From a bacterium UBP2_UBA4780 (GTDB lineage Bacteria > Edwardsbacteria > AC1 > EtOH8), in contig DHHE01000094.1 in NCBI GenBank assembly GCA_002403115.1, positions 1-8,903 of the forward strand: 8,903 nucleotides of DNA. The letters run 5' to 3'. The position numbers and the translations under genes are program-made. Shown here in pieces: positions 5,844 through 8,903 of the stretch (its first letter is position 1; the number at the start of each line of letters is the position of its first letter). A model generated the notes under the pieces. That model did no database searches, had not been told where the DNA came from, and was given only the letters and a program-made list of their open reading frames with translations.

Positions 5844-6686
5844 CTAGATGCTGGGCACGTTCTCCCCGTAGAAGATCTCGGACATCTCCCGCTGCAGCTT
5901 CTGCCGGATGCGGTTCTTCTCGGCGCTGCGCAGGCCCTTGCGGCCGCCGCCGAAGATGTACTCGTCCAGGTCGAACTCCCGCAGCATCATCTTGGTGTGG
6001 AAGACGTTCTCCTGGTAGACGTTGATGTCCACGATGTTGTACCACTTGAGGATCTCGGGCGAGAGGTAGTTCTGGATGGAGTTTATCTTGTGGTCGATGA
6101 AGTATTTCTTGCCGTTGACGTCGCGGGTGAAGCCCCGCACCCGGTAGTCGATGTTGACGATGTCCGAATAGAAGCTGTTGATCAGGAAGTTGAGGGCCCG
6201 CAGCGGTGAGATCACCCCGCAGGTGGAGACGTCGATGTCTGCCCGGAAGGTCGATATCCGGCTGTCGGGGTGGCTCTCCGGGTAGGTGTGGACGGTGATG
6301 TGGCTCTTGTCCAGGTGGGCCACCAGCTGGGGGTGATCCTCCCTCTTCAGCAGGTCCTCGAACATGGTCTTGTTTTCCGAGACCAGCATGGCGACGCTGG
6401 CCCCCTGGGGATCGTAGTCCTGCTTGGCTATGTTGAGGATGTTGGATCCGATGATGTTGGACACCTGGGTGAGGATGGCGGTCAGCCGCTCGGCGTTGTA
6501 TTCCTCGTCGATGTACTGGATGTAGTCGTCCCGGTTCTTGATGTTCCGGGTGTAGCAGACGTCGTACATGTTGAAGCTCAGGGACTTTGTCAGGTTGTTG
6601 AAGCCGTAGAGCTTCAGCCTCCTGAGGGGCTTGACCTCCGGGCGGTTGTCCTGGCAGTGGCTCCGGTTGCGTCTTTTGTACTTCAT
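5844..6686 (-). CDS. speD: S-adenosylmethionine decarboxylase proenzyme, E. coli type
   Basis: This cytoplasmic pyruvoyl enzyme decarboxylates AdoMet to supply the aminopropyl donor for SpeE. The 280-residue product follows E. coli SpeD (264 residues) almost along its whole length: LKLYGFNNLTKSLSF near the N-terminus, self-cleavage site HLDKSH with cut between Lys127 and Ser128 (Ser128 becomes the pyruvoyl group), VHTYPESHP, STCGVISP with catalytic Cys156, RVRGFTRD, and YQENVFHTKM. It is thus the large two-chain bacterial form, not the small Bacillus/archaeal type. The reading frame is open to a TTG at 6746, but that TTG is part of the promoter -35. The ATG at 6686 lies downstream of the expected transcript start, with AAGGA about 12 bases upstream, and is preferred. 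This leaves a basic extension of about 20 residues before the E. coli-like start. It is the first gene of the speD-speE-speA unit. Confidence 0.96.
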   Translation of the reverse strand: MKYKRRNRSHCQDNRPEVKPLRRLKLYGFNNLTKSLSFNMYDVCYTRNIKNRDDYIQYIDEEYNAERLTAILTQVSNIIGSNILNIAKQDYDPQGASVAMLVSENKTMFEDLLKREDHPQLVAHLDKSHITVHTYPESHPDSRISTFRADIDVSTCGVISPLRALNFLINSFYSDIVNIDYRVRGFTRDVNGKKYFIDHKINSIQNYLSPEILKWYNIVDINVYQENVFHTKMMLREFDLDEYIFGGGRKGLRSAEKNRIRQKLQREMSEIFYGENVPSI

Positions 6687-6717
6687 TCCTGTCAGCAGTC
6701 CTTTTTCATTGCCCGCA

Positions 6718-6746
6718 ATTATAAACCCATCGGCCCGGAATAGCAA
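6718..6746 (-). promoter_or_regulatory. Promoter of speD
   Basis: On the - strand TTGCTA (6746-6741, four of six to consensus) is followed after exactly 17 bases by a perfect TATAAT (6723-6718). Predicted transcript start is near 6711, leaving a leader of about 25 bases before the ATG at 6686. It lies in the short gap after the GGDEF gene, so the polyamine genes have their own start. Confidence 0.78.
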
Positions 6747-6766
6747 CTGTTATTTGCGTCTTTTTT

Positions 6767-6786
6767 ACGGCGCCTTCTGGCGCCGT
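6767..6786. other. 8-bp hairpin at the end of the GGDEF gene
   Basis: ACGGCGCC (6767-6774) pairs with GGCGCCGT (6779-6786) around a TTCT loop and overlaps the last base of the GGDEF gene's stop codon. In the direction of that gene the stem is followed by six A, not T, and the T-run precedes the stem on the + strand. It is therefore not a standard intrinsic terminator for either strand; a transcript-end or RNA-stability role is possible. Confidence 0.4.
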
Positions 6787-8903
6787 CACCGCCCCTCAAG
6801 CGACAGCCTCTTCTCCATCATCCCGGCCAGCAGCTCGGCCAGCCTGGGATCGTACCCCTTTCCCGATTCCTTCCTGATGGCGGCCAGCGCCCGGCGGCAG
6901 CCCTCGGCTCCCGCCTGTTCCGGCGGTCCGGCCGCCTCCACGTAGGAAGCGGCCAGGGCCAGGATCCTGGCCTCCAGCGGTATGTCCTCGCCCCTGACGC
7001 CCAGGGGAAAACCCCGGCCGTCCCAGCGCTCGTGATGCTTGAGAATCCAGTCGGCGATCGAGCCGAGATAGGGGGTGGAGAGGGCGATATGGTATCCGAT
7101 CTCCGGATGCCGCTTGAAGTCCCCGGCCTGGCCGTCCGGCTGGCCATCGCCGCCGGCCAGCAGTGCGTTGCCGATGTCGTGATACCTGGCCAGCAGCGAG
7201 ATCTCGGACAGGTGATGGTGGGGGATGCCGGCGGCGATGGCCAGGTCCAGCATCAGTTCCTCCAATGCGGCCGCCCGCCCCGGGTCTATCAGGTTTTTCC
7301 GCTCCAGGGCCTGGATGAACCCCTTGACCAGCACGTCGTGGTTCCTGACCTTCTCCCGGTACATGTTGTTGTCGGCCTCCCGGTAGACCTCGTTCATGGT
7401 GGTCTCCTCCATCCGCCTGACGGCGTAGCCCACCGACAGGCTGAGGGGCAGCTCCGGGTTCTGCCGGCTGTACTGGGAGGTGGTCTCCCGGATGCGCTGG
7501 CAGATGCCGTCGATCATGTCCCGCTCGCAGTTGGGCAGCAGCACCGCGAACTCGTCGCCCCCGATCCTGGCGGCCATGTCGCCCAGCCGGCAGATGTCCT
7601 TGATGATGCCGGCCATCACCACCAGCAGCCCGTCGCCGGTCTTGTGCCCCATGGTGTCGTTGATCAGCTTCAGGCCGTCGACGTCGGCCAGTATCATCCC
7701 CATGGAGCGGAACCGGCTCTTCTCCATCCGGCTCATCTCCTCCTCGAAGTAGGCCCGGTTGTAGAGCCCGGTCAGCGGGTCGTGGAAGCTGAGGTATTTG
7801 AGCTGGCGCTCGGCCTCCTTCCGCTCCGAGATGTCCCTGATGATGGCCGTCAGGAACGACCCTTGGCGGGTGACCCAGGTGGAGAAGGAGAGCTCCACCG
7901 GGAACTCGATGCCCCCCTGGCGCCGCGCCGTCATCTCCATGGGACGCCCCCCGGAGCCGGCCGCCGTCTTGGAGAAGAGCTGGTCCAGCCGCTCGCTGGT
8001 CCGGGAGAGGAACCTCCTGGGGATGACCAGGTCTATCTTCTCACCCAGCGCCTGCTCGGCGGCGTAGCCGAATATCTCCTCGGCCGCCTTGTTCCAGAAG
8101 GTGATCCCTCCCCGTTCGTCCACGGTGATGATGGCGTCGGCGGCCGAGTTGGCCAGGTAGCGGAAGCGCTCCTCGGAGGCGGAAAGCCTGTCCCGGGCGA
8201 CGGTCTGTTCGGTAACGTCCCGGGCGTTGAGCACGATGCCCTCGATGGCCGGCTCGTCCAGGGTGTTGTTGGCCATCAGCTGGATGTGGCGCCAGCTGCC
8301 GTCGCGGCGCCGTCCCCTGACCTCGAAGGCGGCCGTCGGCGCCTCCCCCCGCTTCATCCGCTCCAGCTGGCGCCCGGCTTCCTCCAGATCGTCGGGATGC
8401 AGCAGGGAATGGAAATCCTTGCCCAGCAGCTCCTCCGGCTTCAGCCCGAAGACGGCTTCGGCCGAGGGGCTGGTGTAGCGGATGGTGCCGTCCCGGTTGA
8501 GGATCATGATGATGTCCAGCGCGTTCTTGATCAGCAGCCGGAACTGCTTTTCGTTCTTCCGCAGGGTGGCGTCCACCTGCCTGCGGTAGGTGATGTCGCG
8601 GAAGATGCCCAGGGCGCCGGCCGGCCGGCCCTCGCGGTGCAGGGCGGTCAGGTTGCCCTCGGCCGGGATCTGCCGCCCGTCGCTGGCCACCAGGGTCAGC
8701 TGCAGGTTCTGCCAGGCGGTCCCGGCCAGCGCCTTGGACAGGGCCTGGTGGCAGCCCAGCCTGGAGTCGTCGTCGATCATGGCGAAGAAGTCAAGGCGGG
8801 CCGACTCCCCGGCGGTGTAACCCATGGCCTCGGCCCAGGCCCGGTTGGCGTACGAGATCCCGCCCTCGCCGTTAAGGCAGACGATCATCTCGGCCGCCCC
8901 CTC
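6786..8903 (-). CDS. PAS-PAS-PAS-GGDEF-HD(GYP) cyclic-di-GMP signalling protein, 5' end outside window
   Basis: The frame stays open to the window edge, and the ATG at 8888 sits inside a PAS domain, so the true start lies beyond base 8903. Counting from that Met (700 residues): PAS domains at about 1-105, 115-228 and 239-357; GGDEF at about 365-525; HD-type domain at about 526-690. The diguanylate cyclase makes cyclic di-GMP from two GTP. Its signature GGDEF is at 443-447, with substrate/metal motif ADVDGLKLIND and an intact inhibitory site RLGD (434-437), five residues before GGDEF. The C-terminal domain resembles HD-GYP phosphodiesterases (HDIG 570-573, HHERWDGRGFP 618-628) but has lost several conserved residues: the early GH is GR (Arg538), HDIGK is HDIGN (Asn574), and the ADAYDAM Asp is Ala647. 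It is probably a cyclase with a regulatory or weak HD part. No membrane segment is visible in the part seen. Confidence 0.93.
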   Translation of the reverse strand, partial: EGAAEMIVCLNGEGGISYANRAWAEAMGYTAGESARLDFFAMIDDDSRLGCHQALSKALAGTAWQNLQLTLVASDGRQIPAEGNLTALHREGRPAGALGIFRDITYRRQVDATLRKNEKQFRLLIKNALDIIMILNRDGTIRYTSPSAEAVFGLKPEELLGKDFHSLLHPDDLEEAGRQLERMKRGEAPTAAFEVRGRRRDGSWRHIQLMANNTLDEPAIEGIVLNARDVTEQTVARDRLSASEERFRYLANSAADAIITVDERGGITFWNKAAEEIFGYAAEQALGEKIDLVIPRRFLSRTSERLDQLFSKTAAGSGGRPMEMTARRQGGIEFPVELSFSTWVTRQGSFLTAIIRDISERKEAERQLKYLSFHDPLTGLYNRAYFEEEMSRMEKSRFRSMGMILADVDGLKLINDTMGHKTGDGLLVVMAGIIKDICRLGDMAARIGGDEFAVLLPNCERDMIDGICQRIRETTSQYSRQNPELPLSLSVGYAVRRMEETTMNEVYREADNNMYREKVRNHDVLVKGFIQALERKNLIDPGRAAALEELMLDLAIAAGIPHHHLSEISLLARYHDIGNALLAGGDGQPDGQAGDFKRHPEIGYHIALSTPYLGSIADWILKHHERWDGRGFPLGVRGEDIPLEARILALAASYVEAAGPPEQAGAEGCRRALAAIRKESGKGYDPRLAELLAGMMEKRLSLEGR

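Noticed and set aside
1..8903. CRISPR arrays, tRNA/rRNA genes, insertion sequences, attachment sites, defence-system genes
   Set aside because: No direct-repeat array, RNA-gene signature, transposase, integrase or nuclease motif seen on either strand; the window reads as ordinary metabolic and signalling genes.

Overview
The window (about 65% GC by eye, with AT-rich patches only at promoters) holds seven or eight closely packed bacterial genes. It suggests a GC-rich, probably anaerobic bacterium: it carries a desulforedoxin-like micro-protein and a DUF1858 redox-disulfide protein, both typical of anaerobes. The taxon cannot be fixed from the sequence. Gene calls rest on motifs, start signals and directionality. 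Many long antisense reading frames exist, but they are shadows of high third-position GC.

Layout. (1) Left, + strand: a strong sigma-70-type promoter (128-155) sits almost on top of the start of a 639-residue protein with several ACT-like segments and no family I can name. A HAD-superfamily hydrolase follows 3 nt later. (2) A perfect 12-bp-stem hairpin (2837-2864) separates this pair from everything to its right, which is on the - strand. (3) 3278-3306 is a near-consensus promoter driving a 36-residue, 8-cysteine desulforedoxin-like protein and then a 70-residue DUF1858 protein. (4) 3331-6686 is a polyamine cluster transcribed speD -> speE -> speA: E. coli-type AdoMet decarboxylase, an aminopropyltransferase resembling plant thermospermine synthase (ACL5), and a fold-type-I arginine/lysine/ornithine decarboxylase. 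A promoter lies before speD and an intrinsic-terminator-like hairpin lies between speD and speE. (5) The right edge holds the 3' part of a PAS-PAS-PAS-GGDEF-HD(GYP) signalling protein whose 5' end lies outside the window.

How the genes work together. SpeD makes decarboxylated AdoMet, the speA product makes agmatine (or another diamine), and the SpeE-like enzyme transfers the aminopropyl group. No agmatinase or agmatine deiminase is present here, so the acceptor could be agmatine or a triamine. The two small redox proteins look like a separate oxygen/redox-related unit. The GGDEF protein keeps all visible features of a diguanylate cyclase, including the inhibitory site, while its HD-GYP part has lost several conserved residues. 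The most interesting items are the micro-protein, the ACL5-like transferase, the intra-operon terminator, the apparently leaderless multi-ACT-like gene and the decayed HD-GYP domain.
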